NCBI GenBank assembly: GCA_007449985.2
Contig: VIIQ02000093.1
Coordinates: forward strand, 1-64,000
Reading direction: 5' to 3'
Source of the DNA: Desmodesmus armatus
Taxonomy: Eukaryota > Chlorophyta > Chlorophyceae > Sphaeropleales > Scenedesmaceae
DNA: 64,000 nt
Within the stretch, counting starts at the first letter, position 1. Every line of letters starts with the position of its first letter. This document shows positions 1 to 12,502 of this stretch, piece by piece. Both the position numbers and the translations under genes were made by a program. A model generated the notes under the pieces. That model was not told the DNA's origin and did no database searches. It was given only the letters and a program-made list of their open reading frames with translations.

Positions 1-1422
1 GGAGGGGGAGGTGTGCTGGGGCGGGTGCAGGCAGCTGCGGTGCAGCCTGGGCGAGGCAGAGTGCGGGTTGAGGCCTACCAGCACCCTTGGGTAAGTCCCA
101 ATGATGGTGCACCGTATAGCTCTAGTTATCATGAGGGTGCAGGTGGTAGGGGCGGGGGCTGCAGGAGGAGGAGGTGTGCTGGGGAGGGTGCAGGCAGCTG
201 CGGTGCAGCCTGGGCGTGGCAGAGTGCGGGTTGAGGCCTTGCCGGCACCCTTGGGTGAGTCCTGTACTGTGTCAGTCCAGCGCTGCGTCACGGTCTGTTG
301 GTTACGGCACTTCACTGCACTTTGCTGCTCTGAATTGCACTGTACTGAACTGTACTGTGCAATTCGCCGGCACCTTCGGGTGAGTCCTGTACTGGGTCAA
401 TTTAGTGCTGTGTCAGGATCTGTTACTGTGTAGTTACTGTGTTGCACTGCGCTTTTTTGCACTGTACTGCACTGAACTGTACTGAGTGTACTGTATAATC
501 GCTGTTGCTTTTGCTGCTGTGACTGTTGCTTGGGCTTGTTGGCGCAGCATGGAGCTGTCGATGGTATCCTGGAGTGCCTGAGTCACCCGCTCTCCTCACA
601 CATCCATCCAACAATATCTCACTCATCCCACACAGTCACTGTCATAACCCAATCCTGCTTTCTAACTCTTTCTCTCACTCTGTCACTCATGGCTGTGGTG
701 TGCAGGCGGCAGTGTTGGCAGCACTCCTCTGTGGCATGCCCTCATCCGCTACCCACAGCGGCACCAACACATCACTCTGGCCTACCCACAGCAGCTGTTT
801 GCAGAACGCAGCCAGGTAAGCGCACACCCTGTCAACAGGGGCCCATCAGTCATCTCCTCAACTGGCTGCACAAGCTTGAGCGATTTATGCTTTGTTTGTG
901 AGTTATGAAAGGCACCGTACACTTCAAAGTTTCAAGCTGGGACTCTCAGCAGGCTATTCAGGGCATGCCCAGTTCAGCACAGCCATTACGGGTTTTCCAA
1001 CAATAATGCCATGGCGCTACGCATGTGCTTCCCTGCAGGTGAAGCAGCTCGTGCGCAGCTACTGCCGACTATACTGCGCAGCATATGGGCAGCTGCTAGG
1101 GGCCAACGCGACAGCCACAGCAGCAGGGCCCTTTGGCAGTGGCAGCAGCAGTCACAGTACGGGTGGCGCCGGCAGCAGCAGCAGCAGCAGCACCATTCAC
1201 TCGCATGCAGCAACAGCAGCAGCTGCAGGCAAGGCCCATAAGCTGCTGTGGGTCACCAGCCAGCGCTGGGTGACTGGGGTGCTGGTTGATCGGGATGTGG
1301 AGGTGTATGTTACGTTTGACCCGTTGACCGAGAAGGACGTGGGGTTGAAGATGGCGGAAACCCTGAAGCGGCTGTTTGGGGACAAGACCCGCAGGCAGGA
1401 CTTGCTGGTGCCTGGGCTGTAG
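1..1422 (+). CDS. MON1: MON1-like vacuolar fusion protein, 3' end (partial)
   Basis: This is the C-terminal part of a gene that enters from the left edge. Exons I support are about 164-254, 706-815 and 1039-1422, stopping at TAG; phases agree (1, then 0). The last two exons encode an LWHALIRYP-type segment, an Arg/Tyr-rich helix, a Ser/Gly/Gln low-complexity insert, then a strand set reading LLWVTSQRW...VEVYVTFDPLTEK and a helix ending in KRLFGDK. That layout (LWHxxY, then an aromatic strand, then E-x-Y-x-x-FDPL, then a final helix) is what I know of the third longin domain of MON1/Fuzzy proteins. MON1 with CCZ1 is the exchange factor for Rab7 on late endosomes and vacuoles. CCZ1 or another longin protein is the alternative. 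The family call rests on pattern memory, not alignment. Confidence 0.55.
11..262 (+). repeat. Tandem copies of a MON1 exon with donor site
   Basis: Bases 11-98 and 174-262 are near-identical copies of the same exon 3' part plus splice donor; they differ at a handful of positions, and the donor is GTAAGT in the first and GTGAGT in the second. A third, shorter copy of the exon end and donor lies at 365-398. The second copy keeps the phase needed by the exon at 706. The first could be an alternative or relic exon. Confidence 0.8.
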
Positions 1423-1512
1423 GGGTTAATTGCTTGCGCAACACAGGGTCTGGCCATCAATTGATGGCCAGGCCTGTGTTTGAGGGTGTTGGCTGCTTGC
1501 AATTGCAGTGGC

Positions 1513-1517
1513 TGTAA
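1513..1517 (+). terminator. TGTAA poly(A) signal, MON1-like gene
   Basis: TGTAA lies about 90 bases after the stop at 1422. TGTAA is the usual poly(A) signal of Chlamydomonadales. The 458-base stretch 1423-1880 holds this signal and presumably the promoter of the next gene; I see no coding exon in it. Confidence 0.5.
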
Positions 1518-1880
1518 AGCCAAGGTTGTGGACAGGGGTAGTAAGGGCCCTTACTACCCCTGGTTGTGGATTTTGGCACGACAGAGTAAGTTTGTGCACG
1601 CTTTTGGCCGGTGCAAGCCATCCTGGGCGTTGGGATTCAGCCGTGCACATCCCTGGGCCAGCCTGTCACACAGTTTGACTACTGGTAGGCCCAAGGTGAC
1701 TGTTGATGAGTGGCTTCTTTTCATCACTTCTGGTGTCTGCAACCTGGGACTCATCGGGACGGCTGTATCACACGTGAAGAACTTGCGCGGCTCGAATTGT
1801 ATAATAATCAACAATCTCTGTCAGGGATCGCTTGTACACAACTAGTGCACTGCTGCAGAAGTAAACGCAACTGCAACACA

Positions 1881-4800
1881 ATGTCTGAAGGACGTGAGTT
1901 TGCACAGAAGGCACGCAATGCCTCTCGGAAGCTGCAGGCCCTGCCCACAGAGCAGCGGGTAGCTATGCTTCACAGGGTTGCAGATGCTCTGCTGGCAAAC
2001 GAGGCTTTCATTATGGAGGAAAACAAAAGGTTTGTCACAAAAAAACTCTTTTAGGAGGTTCCGAGGGGTCAGCTGCAATCAGGCAGAAGCACTCTGCCAA
2101 GCGGCAGCAGCTGGCAGCAGCAGCTTGTAACTCCCCTGGTTGCAGATCCTGGCATGCGTGCAGCTGGTAAGAAGCTCCTCATGAAAAACCCACGCACTGC
2201 CATGTGCTTACACAGCGGGACTACCCAACCGCAAAAGTGCAGCGCTGAATTCAACTTCCTGCCGCTGGTGCTTGCCGCAGGATGTGGCCGATGCAGAGGG
2301 TCAGGTGTCAGCCGCACTGCTGCAGCGTCTGATCATGAAGCCTCAGAAGATCCAGCAGCTTGCAGACGGCATCAGGGCCATTGCTGCACAGGAGGAGCCT
2401 ATCAGGAGGGTCATGCAGCGCCTGGAGGTTGCTGAAGGTGAGAGGTGCACCTGCACAGCAGGACAGCTGACAGGCAGGTTGATGGTGGTGGTGGTGGTCA
2501 GCACAGCACAGTAGATTCCGTCATGCAGTGTTCAGCTGCGCTGCAAACAGGATGGAAAAGGCGCAGCGGATAGATAAGGCGGCACCAAGGTGAGGACAAT
2601 GAAGTTCTCCAGCACAGGCCTCAGCATACTTTAGCAGGCCCTGTACCAGCCCCATGAAGTGGTGCTTGGGCCAAAGTTTACGAAGTCACAGCACCATGAA
2701 AATGTATCGTCTTGGCAGCAGGCTCCACTGCAGGTCACTGAGGATCTGACTCCTTATGATCATGCTGGCTGCTGCTGCTGCAGGCTTGACTCTTGAGAAG
2801 CAGACAGCACCCATTGGTGTGCTGCTCATTATCTTTGAGGCCAGGCCGGATGCACTGCCACAGGTCTGGGGCACACTGTGCTGCTGTTCAACCAGGCTCC
2901 GGGGCTTATGGCACTTGTTCCTGCATGCGCATGTTGCATCGGCATGCAACCCAAACCCTGAGTTTTTCGGCATCAAGGGGTGTTGCTTTGGCACCAAGGG
3001 TTGTTTATGCGACTTTCTTCACGCAGTGTGCGCTATCGGACAGCGCGTATGTGCGCACCATCTTGGTGACATCGACTAGACAGGGCGTCTGTGCGCCACC
3101 CAGTGTCCTGCCGCTGCAGCTGGGCCTCCATCACGCACATATCTGTATCCTGATGCAGATCGCTGCGCTGGCATTCGCTTACCACCCAGACCCCTGCCCT
3201 GTGCCCGCATCATGCTCTGCTGATGTCTATGTGGACTGCAGATCGCTGCGCTTGCACTGCGCAGTGGCAACGGCCTGCTGCTCAAGGGAGGCAAGGAGGC
3301 AGCGCGCAGCAACGCCATCCTGCACAAGGTCATTGTTGACGCAGTCGGCGAGCTGGGGCCAGACCTGATCCACCTAGTCACCAGCAGGGATGAGATTGCA
3401 GGTGGGCAACAAAGCAGCTGACAGCAAGCGCTGTAATGCATGCGTCGAGCAAACATAAACAAGGCGCGCAGGTGTTGGGTCAGCCACAGTCAATGGTCCC
3501 TGTCAGCCTTGCCTTGGTTGATGGAGCTTCTTACCGCCCCGTATGTCTTTCCGCACAGATCAATATAGCAGCACATCAATCTGTTGCGAGTCAAGAGGCC
3601 ACCTCAGCACAGTGAAACATGGCACCTGGACCGTTGACGGTCACAGCAGTTTGCGTCGCTGTTGCCTCCCTGCTGTGGGCATAAGGGGGCTGAGCGCAGA
3701 ACATGGCGCTGCCAGCCGGTGCTATGTTCCAGATAGAAGCTGTTTATACAACTCGCTGCAGCATTCAGTACTGAAAGGAATGGGCTGTTTGTGCTGACGC
3801 TTGGCGCTGCCAGACCTACTGAAGCTGGATGACGTGATTGACCTGGTCATCCCACGTGGCGGCAACGCACTGGTCAGCCACATACAAGCCAACACAAAGA
3901 TCCCTGTGCTGGGGCATGCAGATGGCATCTGCCACATCTACGTGGACGCAGGTAGGTCAAAGCGGCCTGGTAGACTGCTGACACCCCTGGTGCAGCTAGT
4001 TGTGCTGCACAGGCGCTGTGTTACTCTCACACATGACAGGCTAGGGCATGTGGGCTGCTGTGCACACAGTGTGCAACTAAGTGAATTTGCTGCAAGCTCC
4101 AAGAGAATTGCGGCTAAGCACATGCATGTATGGCATCACTAGGCGTTGCCGCCGTTTGGTGCAGCACTCACATTTGGTTCGTTCGCAACCTGTCACACTG
4201 TGTTGAGTCATTCGTCAACCAGCAGGTGGGGGTTGTGGGAGGCCAGCTTACTGCACATGTACACGCTCCCACCTTAACCCACACTAGGGGTGGTCATAGG
4301 CACAGTCACCTGCACACTCACTCACTTACTCACTCACTCACATTCATCACCCCTGCAGCTGCTGACCTGGACAAGGCCATGAAGATTGTGGTAGATTCCA
4401 AGGTGGACTACCCTGCTGCCTGCAACGCTGTGGAGAAGGTATGCACGATTGTCAGGGCACAGCTCTCGCTATGACTGACGCCACTTTCAGAGGCGGCACC
4501 GTGGGCTGCGCCCACCAATACAGCATGCATACATCCGCTGCCAAGTGTGCTGCCAGACTGCATCACTCGCCAAGTCCAGTGAACAGCTCTTGATCACTAT
4601 GTCCTGGTTGGTTGATTGGATGGCGTCATGGATGACGTGCTGGCACACCTGCTGTGGTAACACATCATGCATGCTGGTGCGTTGTTGGTGGGTGTGCAGG
4701 TGCTTGTGCACGAGTCTCACCTCACATCGGGGGCGCTGGACAAAATTCAAGCTGCGCTGCAGGAAGCAGGCGTGCAGGTGAGCAGCGCTGCACAAAAGCA

Positions 4801-6158
4801 GGGCCGCCCCAGGAAGCAGGCGTGCCAGTGACTGGCACGTTTACCTGCACCATGTGCTGCACCCCTGGGGAACAGCACCGGGTCAGCTTGAAGTCGCCGG
4901 AAGTGGTGGAGCTTTGCTGCGGCACAACAGCTGTCACTGTAGCCAGCTGTAAATCGCACATCACCTGACAGTATGTCAATCGCGTCCCACACCTTGACAT
5001 TGCGCACGTCAGTTTTTGCTTCCTGGTGTACAAGCCCATCATTTTGCTAGTAAAGTCAACACTATTAAGCCACAATTCGTCCTGTTACATCGGTGTGTTG
5101 CTAGGTGCACGCTGGTGACAGGCTGAAGCAGGTGCAGTCGGGCTGCAGCCTGCCGGCCGCCCCCTCAGCACGGCATGAGTACAGCAGCATGGATGTGACG
5201 CTGGAGGTGGTGCCTGACATGGGTGCAGCTATCGACCACATACATGCGAACGGCAGCGGGCACACAGGTGATTGAAGGGACCGATGGCTGGGTGGGAGGC
5301 CGGGTGGGTGTTGCAGAAGCACATGAGATTGTGCGCAAGCCTGGACTTGCCAGACAGAGCTGAAATGTTGAGCATGCACTTTGCTATTATCAGTCCAGGG
5401 TTGCATCGGCAGCAAGTCACCATGCCAGCTTTGGTGGCATGGGGTTGGCAAGGCACCCACAACATCCGCCCAGCTTTGGTGGCATGGGGTTGGCAAGGCA
5501 CCCACAACATCCGCCACTGTGTTTATCATGGCCTGCAATGCTCTGCAGAGACCATTGTGACAGAGGATGCGGCAGCAGCAGAGGCGTTCATGCGGGGTGT
5601 GGACAGCGCGTGCGTGTTCCACAATGCCTCCACACGCTTCTCTGATGGCTTCAGGTGAGCAGACATGCTGCCGGGGTGCATATCAGCACACACATAAAGC
5701 TTCAGTAGGAGTGCAGCGCCTGCGTGTACTCATGCAGGGTTTCTCAGATCATGGCAACATGCTGTGCCAAAGAAGATGCTGTGTTGCTTGATGCTGGCGA
5801 ACCCACGGACCCAGCCAGGATGTGCAGGCGTGCATGCTGCTCCCAGCATTGATTTCTCAGTGAGGTTGGGACGAAGGCACATGTCCCACATGGGGCTGTA
5901 TCAGTGTGTAGGGCGTTGAAAGCTGATTGTCTGGGCATTCAGATGCAAACATGACGTGATGTGTGCATTGTGCGCTGCTTGTCCTGCAGGTTTGGGCTTG
6001 GTGCTGAGGTGGGCATCAGCACAAGCCGCATCCATGCACGTGGCCCCGTGGGAGTGGAGGGCCTGCTGACCAGCAAATGGGTCATGCGGGGCAATGGGCA
6101 GGTGGTGGCCAAGGACACGGGTGTGACCTACACACACAAGCAGCTGCCCCTGCAGTAG
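1881..6158 (+). CDS. GSD1: Gamma-glutamyl phosphate reductase (glutamate-5-semialdehyde dehydrogenase)
   Basis: Reduces gamma-glutamyl phosphate with NADPH to glutamate-5-semialdehyde, the second step of proline synthesis. Exons: 1881-2029, 2281-2437, 2784-2863, 3242-3401, 3814-3951, 4359-4438, 4700-4777, 5105-5267, 5549-5654, 5990-6158; about 426 residues, the normal ProA length. Family blocks seen in order: [58 protein letters not shown] with the catalytic Cys, and [20 protein letters not shown] near the C-terminus. It stands alone rather than being fused to glutamate 5-kinase as in plant P5CS. All junctions are in phase except exon 1 to 2, where one base is missing; an extra A in the A-run at 2025-2028 would give a Lys-Lys-Asp junction and restore frame. 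Confidence 0.93.
5426..5515 (+). repeat. 45-bp tandem duplication, two copies
   Basis: Bases 5426-5470 and 5471-5515 are the same 45-bp unit repeated head to tail, in the intron between exons 8 and 9 of the proline gene. It carries no splice-site signature and no frame that fits the gene. Confidence 0.9.
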
Positions 6159-6199
6159 TAGAAGGGTGTGGATGTGTTGACAGGTGCAGGATGCATGAG

Positions 6200-6204
6200 T
6201 GTAA
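6200..6204 (+). terminator. TGTAA poly(A) signal, proline gene
   Basis: TGTAA lies 42 bases after the stop of the reductase. The rest of 6159-6718 is the spacer before the next gene and shows no exon I can support. Confidence 0.55.
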
Positions 6205-6718
6205 TTGCTGGAAGTTGTGTGGCTCCTGCTGGTACTTGAGGGCTGTGGGCAACACAGCAGCTGCACCAGAGTACCATAGGCACAGTGAATTGTTTGGAGG
6301 TGGAGGCCTGTTGACGTTCACAACGCCACCTGCCATGTCAAAACTCCCACTTTGATCGTGCAATGTGTGTCCATCTCAGGGATCACTGCTGGCTGCCAGT
6401 GTCAGTGACAGTGCCAGTATAGCAATGGCAGCCAGCTGGGCAGTGGTGCGTTTTGGGCCCAACATGCTGCAGAGTCTGACAGCACAGTGCAGCAGAGTTA
6501 ACTGCTCAGCTGCAGTGTTCCTTCGGAAGTGGTGGTCAGATTGGTTGCAGTTTCATCAGAGAATCTCGTGACGGACATACTGCAGTGCATTGTTGTTCGG
6601 GCCAAACCTGCGAGACGATCTGATCTAGGTTTTACAAAGTCTGAGAAACAAGCTCAGGGGGTCCGATTCTGTCCGGTTGTATCCGACATGCTCTTTTGCA
6701 AATGATCAGCCATTTGAG

Positions 6719-9648
6719 ATGGCGCTCTCTATCCGAGAAACTGCCAGCTATGCAGCTGGAGACAGCACTCATCATTCGCTGGGCGAGGGTTCCAAGAGGC
6801 TGACGGGAAAGCACCGGCGTACTGTATACAGCCAAGCATCAAGGTAACATTTTAACCAGACAGCTGGCCAGTCAGGGGTGATGCAACATTGGAGCATGCC
6901 TGCTGCAGCTGGCCCACTGTACTGTGTCTTTGTGCAGGCCTCTGTTTGTGGCTGAGGCAGAGTTCAAGGCCAGCAAGGTTTTCACGCGCAGCAAGAAGGG
7001 CTTGCTGGCCCTCTATGGCACAGACCTGCATGTCGTGGACGTCCTGGGGCTTGAGGCAGCAGAAAGCAACGGGTTGGCGGACGTGACTCAGCACGTGCTG
7101 CGCTGGGTGAACTATATCAACGTAAGGATTGGCAGGCTATGCCAGCAAGCTTGATCTGCAGGTTGGTTGCTGCATGCTGTGAGCACTCTACTCAGTGACT
7201 GCAAGGAGGCACTTGGCAGCTTGTCCCCCAGCTGGCCCTTCTCTCATTCGCGCATGAAGCAGCTGTTCATGATCGGCAACCTGCATGCACCTCATGACGC
7301 CATATGATCCGGTGTGTGCCTTGCAGCTTCTGGATGTCAGCTTCACTGGGCCTGCCACACTCAAGATCGAGCATGGGGACACCTCAGACAAAGCCAAGAT
7401 CCGGGGTGTGGGCGAGTCCCTCGCAGCAGCAAGCGAGGATGACATGTACAACCCGGGTCTCTCCATGGGCGGTGCTTCAGCAGCGTCAACGTCAGCAGCA
7501 GGGGCCCCACCAAGCAGCGGCGCGACTCTTCGCGTGACTTCGGAGTCCTTCTCCCTCACATTCCGAGACGCAGGCATCGCCCAGCGCGCAGCAGCAGCTC
7601 TGCTGTTCCAGCAGGCGCAGTACGCAGCAGTCCGGCACTGGCTGCGCACAGGGCTGCATGCAGGATTCAGGTGCGACCTGGTCAGCGTCCAGGCCCTGCC
7701 GCTGATGTTTCATGACCAGGGCATCCCCAGCACAATGGGCCCGGGAGGGCTGGGGGCCCTCACACGCAGCCACAGCGTCCTGCCAGCACACGTGCTGTAC
7801 TCCTGCGCGTCTGGGTCCTACTCTGGCTCAGGAGCAGGTGCTGCAGGAGGTGCTGGCCATGCCTCTGGTGCAGGAGGCCATGCATCTGGTGCAGGATTTG
7901 CAGGATTCCATGCAGCAGCAGGGGCCGCAGCAGCAGTGCCGTACCCCTGGGGTGATGCAGATGCGCAGCAGTGGGGCTGTAGCGTGCCGCTGCCTGCAGG
8001 ATGGGGCCCTCTGTTGGAAGCAGCAGCCAAGGAGGGTAGCCATGGCGGGCGGCATGGGCATGAACATGATGAGCCGGGGGTGACACCTGAGGAGCTCACG
8101 GTCCCTGTTGTGCTGGAGCATGGGCCCAAAGCAGTGCAGGTGAGAGAAGCATGGGGTTGTATGCCGTCATGTTTTTGGTGCATGGAGGTGCAGCTTGCAG
8201 CTGCTGACAGGATAAGCTGCATTGTGCTGTCCTGTGTGGCAAGGTTGTTGTATCGCAATGATAACGTCACGGAGGCGCAATTCAGGGGTGATTCAGCAAC
8301 AGACCAGATCCAACTGCTTAGTGCAACACAACTATCATGGCAGCTGACACTGTAATGCATGAGGGCATGTTTCTAACAAGTCTATCTGCTGATCCTGCTG
8401 GTGCAGGTGACCATCAGCACACCTCTTGGTGCAGCAGTAGCCACCATCACCCCCAGCTGGCCAAGGCCGCCCTCATGTACAGCACATGCAGGGAGATACT
8501 CGCCCTGCCCCTGCACCCCTGCGGCAGCAGCAGCTCAGCAGCCCCCATGGCTGCTTTCACCTGGAGCGTGCACAGCAGCGTGTCAACAGCGCCGGGAGCG
8601 GCAGCGGCTGCGGAGGGCAGCACTGGCAGCAGCGGCAGCACCTCAACAGCAGGGGCCCCACCAGAAGGAGGAGGGGATGCGGATATCGGAGGCAGTGTGT
8701 CGTCTGCTGGGGCACACAGCACTGGGGGCCTGCCGCTGATGCATACGACGGATGCATTTGCGGTGCTCATGGTGCAGATTGTGCGGTCGCCGGGGACAGC
8801 AAACACACGGGGTGCTGGTAGGGTGTTTGACCCAACAGCAGTACAGGCACCTGCGGCACCAGCAGCAGCACTGGCAGGAAGCTGGGCAGGGGCTCCGGGG
8901 CAGCAGTATGTGCAGGCCGTTGGCGCGGGGGAGAGCAGCAGCGGTGATAGCAGCAGCAGCAGCTGGCAGTCAAATAGCAGCGTGCAGGTGCAGCTGGCGG
9001 CGTGTGCTTTGCTTGCAGCACTCGCATTGCAGCAGTTCAGCGGGCAGCTGTGGCTGTTGCTGCTGCTGGCGGTACTGGCTGCTACGGCCATCAAAGCTTC
9101 TGGCTCCATAAGCAGCAGCAGCAGTGGCAGCACCAGCATTGGCAGCAGTCGGGCTACCAGTGGCAGCAATACAGGGCGGCCACCATCAGCAGCATGGCTT
9201 CAGGGCAGCAGTGGCGGCAGCAGCACCAGCACCAGCACGGAGGATCCAAAGTGCTGTGGGTGGTCCTTGATGCTGATCGGAGCAGACCTGTGCAGTGCAC
9301 CTGGCAGGCACTTGCAGCTGCAGGTAGGCACTGTGTGTTGTATATATTGGCACCCATCACTGCACCGGTCCTCCTGCACACTTCTTGGCCGCCAAGTGGG
9401 AAGATACACGCGGCAGGCGTTTCTTCCCAAGTGCATGCTTGGCTGCGTGGCCAGCACCTGCAGGATGTTTTGACGCTGGTTGAGCTCGTCACTCTTTGCA
9501 TCTTCCACCACCCTTGCTGCTCTTACTATGCTGCTGTCGTCCACTACTACTGCCGCTCAACCCATCCAATCATCCACGCCGCCTGACCCATCACCAGGTG
9601 CCCACGGCTAAGGCCTCCAAGGAGACGACCGTGATGTACACTGGCTGA
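6719..9648 (+). CDS. Unknown protein with a possible PH-like N-terminus and one membrane segment
   Basis: I do not recognise this gene. Exons: 6719-6843, 6938-7121, 7327-8139, 8407-9323, 9598-9648, with matching phases (2, 0, 0, 0). The N-terminus is a short Ser/Arg-rich stretch, then alternating strands (FVAEAEFKASKVF, LLALYGTDLHVVD, LLDVSFTGPATLKIEHGD) and an Ala-rich helix, a layout that could be PH-like (inference only). A long Gly/Ala/His-rich linker follows, then Ser-rich stretches around a hydrophobic segment of about 35 residues (coded near 8991-9100) suited to one membrane span. The 8407 exon changes frame near 8450-8460; one extra C in the CCCCC run there gives an uninterrupted frame. 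The short terminal exon at 9598 can be skipped, joining in phase to the SEC14 gene downstream. Confidence 0.6.
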
Positions 9649-9758
9649 TGTAGCCTATGGCCAGCTACCCCAACTGACTGATTCTGCTGCATCTGCTGCC
9701 GCCCCTCCTTTCAACCTGTTTTACACCTGCCCCACGCAACCACCTGACCCCACCCCAG

Positions 9759-12502
9759 GTTTCTCTTGCCAAGGCTACTAAGGGTATGGCCCGGCTACGG
9801 CTGCGCATGGCGAGCATGTCTGCAGGGGGTGCGCCTGTGGCATTGCTGGGCACTCCCTCTGATGAGGAGGAGGATGATGTGTCAGTGCCGGTGCTAGTGT
9901 CGGACCCAGAGCCAGCCTGGCTCACCCCAGACACAAAGCAGCGGTGAGTGCGATAGCGCAACAGTACCTCACATGGTTGGGGTAGGCCTGTTTTTGTCAC
10001 ATGTTTGGTCACAGTTGTGCTGGGGTGCTCGGCAGCTGTCTCTTGCTGAACAGACCGCTGTCTGGAAGCGGCTCTCACAAAGACGTGGGGTCCGTATGCC
10101 GGGACACACAGTGCGCATGGAGTTTTGGAATGGGGATTGTCAAGATAGCACATATTGCGCTATCCACAGGCCTCCAGCCTTTGTTGCTGCGCGCCACGTG
10201 TGTTGCTGCGTGCCTATGTGTGTGCGCATGCGCGTGTCCTGACCTGCAAATGTGACAAGTCCCGTGTTACCTGACCTGTAATTATGACATGTCACATGCC
10301 AGGTTCATCAATGCCAAGCCCACCCTGGAGGCCTCCAAGGAGCAAGCGCGGCGGACGCACAAGTGGCGGCAGCAGATGAACATTGACAGCGTGCTGGGCA
10401 GGCCCTGCCCCAAGTTCCCGCTGATGTGCAGCCTGCTGCCCACCTACCTGCTGTCTGATGACTCACCGGAGGGGCATGCAGTGTTTCTCATGAAGGTGCG
10501 TCTGCTCAGGGATCTGCTCAGGGAAAGGGATGGGAGTTTGTGAGGTTTTACAAAACGCCAGACCACTTAGGGTCTGGTTCTGATGCACTTTTGAATATCA
10601 ATGCACGTCTCCACGTCTTTTCAGGGGTTCAGCTACCACAGTGGGTGGCTGTTAGAGGCAGCAGGCTTGTGGGATTACAGCTGCGGGTCTGGGTGTGCAC
10701 TGTACTGTATTCGACATGTGCAACAGACTGTGACTGACTGGCTGTCAAGCAACAGGTTTCTGATACATGGTGCCTCGTGTTTCACCAAGCAGGTTGGAGG
10801 TGTGAAGGACTTGTGTGATGCCATCTTCCAGACCCCTGAAGGTGAGCACCATGCTCAGTGGCTGGCAAGCGATGCTTCTGTGCTGGCCATGTGCGCAGCG
10901 CATCAGCCCCTGCACAGACCTGCAGCTTCAGTGCTGAGTTTGCGTGCGTGTTGTATGTTTGTGTGGCTGTCACCAGACTTGGTCCAAGATGTGTGTGCAA
11001 TCCATGTCAACAACACTGCTATTGCCACAGCAATAGGGGTGCCACAGCGGCTCATAAAGCAGTTGCTGCGCCGTGTGTCCAATGCGGCCTGTTTCTTGCG
11101 GCCTGCTGCCCAGGTTCACCAGAGGGGTTGAGCATGCTGGAGGTTGAGCACACACTGGCACTGCTCAACGAGTACCTAGTGCGGGTAAGTGCCACATGCA
11201 TATTGTCATATGACAAGGGCTGTCTCTGCAGCATGCGTCAGATTGCTAACGCGTGCAGGATGGTCACCTGTTGCCAGCCATGCTTGAGCAAGCACATCCT
11301 GCATCAAGACTGGGCGTTGGTGGAGGTGGAACCCGCCCTCAACTTCCAGCGCTTACACAGCCAATGTGCAGGCCATGGCAACCCTGGCACTGCAGGCTCT
11401 GTGGGCTGCCTTGCCTGCCACCCTGCTCTGCTAGTCTCGTATGTGCGGCGGCATTTGTTCATTGTTGATGATTTTTCATCACTGCTTGTGTGGTGTGCCT
11501 GCTATATGTGCTGTGCAGGTTGCTGCCCCCAATGCCCTGCCAGCAGGCTTCCAGGTGGGTTGGGGCCTGACACTAGTAGGGGTCGGTTGACTAGCACACT
11601 GCTGCAGGCAATGCTGTGTCAAAACAGCTATTTGTCAAGGGGCCAGCAAGGATGCACGCGGACGGCATGGCTCGGCACAGCAGAGACAGCGTGGGTGCGT
11701 GACCTTGCAGAATATCAAGGGCATGCTGGCTGGTGCCAGGCTTGTTGCAGCTGCTCACCCCGCTTGCTCAATTGTTCTACACTGCAGGTCCAGATCTACG
11801 ACCTGGCTGGGTTCAAGCTCAGCTACGTCATGGGGGACATGTTCACACTGTTCAAGGTGAGCAGCACAAAGCAACAAATGCTTCACTTTGGTGGGGCTAG
11901 CAATTAGCATTATTGCCTGTCTGCCTTCTGTGGCTCTTCTGAGCAGCACACGTTGTCTCAGAAAAAATCACTACTGCCTTGAGAGCTCTCAATGCCATGC
12001 CCGCACCACCTGTGCAGGACCACAGCTGACAGCGGCAGTGTCAGTCACGCTTTTTGTCTCATCTGAGCTGATCTACCTGCTACACAGCCACGAAGCGGCG
12101 AGCAACTTACTCAGGACCACAAGTCAATGACAAGCAGCATCATCAACTGATCGCGTATTGCTTTGCATGCAGGTGCTGGTGCGGTTTGGGCTCTACTACC
12201 CTGAGCGGCTGCGGCTGGCCCTGGTCATCAATGCCCCTGCCTGGTTCAGCACCCCCTGGAAGGCCATGTCTGCCTTCCTGGATGAAAACACCTCAGCCAA
12301 GGTGGTCGTGGTGGGCAAGCCCCAGTCAGCGCTGTCAACACTCTCACACCACCTCGGCGGCATGGACAACGTGCCGGTTGCGTGGGGTGGGAAGTGCAGC
12401 TTGCCGTTTGAGGAGTACCCAGCAAATGTGCGTATGATGCAGTTTGGGCAGCGGCTCAATGCAGGGGAGCAGCCGTTGGCGGGACTGCAGCGCAGCAGCT
12501 AG
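9759..12502 (+). CDS. SEC14/CRAL-TRIO lipid-binding protein
   Basis: Predicted phospholipid or hydrophobic-ligand carrier. Exons: 9759-9943 (first ATG at 9786), 10303-10495, 10793-10841, 11114-11184, 11259 to an end I cannot place, 11519-11554, 11788-11856 and 12173-12502. The N-terminal part is acidic (SDEEEDD) then basic. A CRAL-TRIO core follows: VQIYDLAGFKLSYVMGD, then the diagnostic RFGLYYPERLRLALVINAP, then FLDENTSAKVVVVG, matching the SEC14 order of ligand-lid strand, YPERL motif and terminal VV(V) strand. The exon beginning 9759 is open upstream of the ATG and joins in phase 0 to the exon ending 9323, so this may be the 3' half of the preceding gene. The exon at 11259 has no clear donor. 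Confidence 0.75.

Noticed and set aside
8447..9169. Minus-strand 240-residue Leu-rich frame
   Set aside because: It is the reverse of Ser/Ala/Gln-rich coding sequence (CAG/AGC runs) and lies opposite a better exon.
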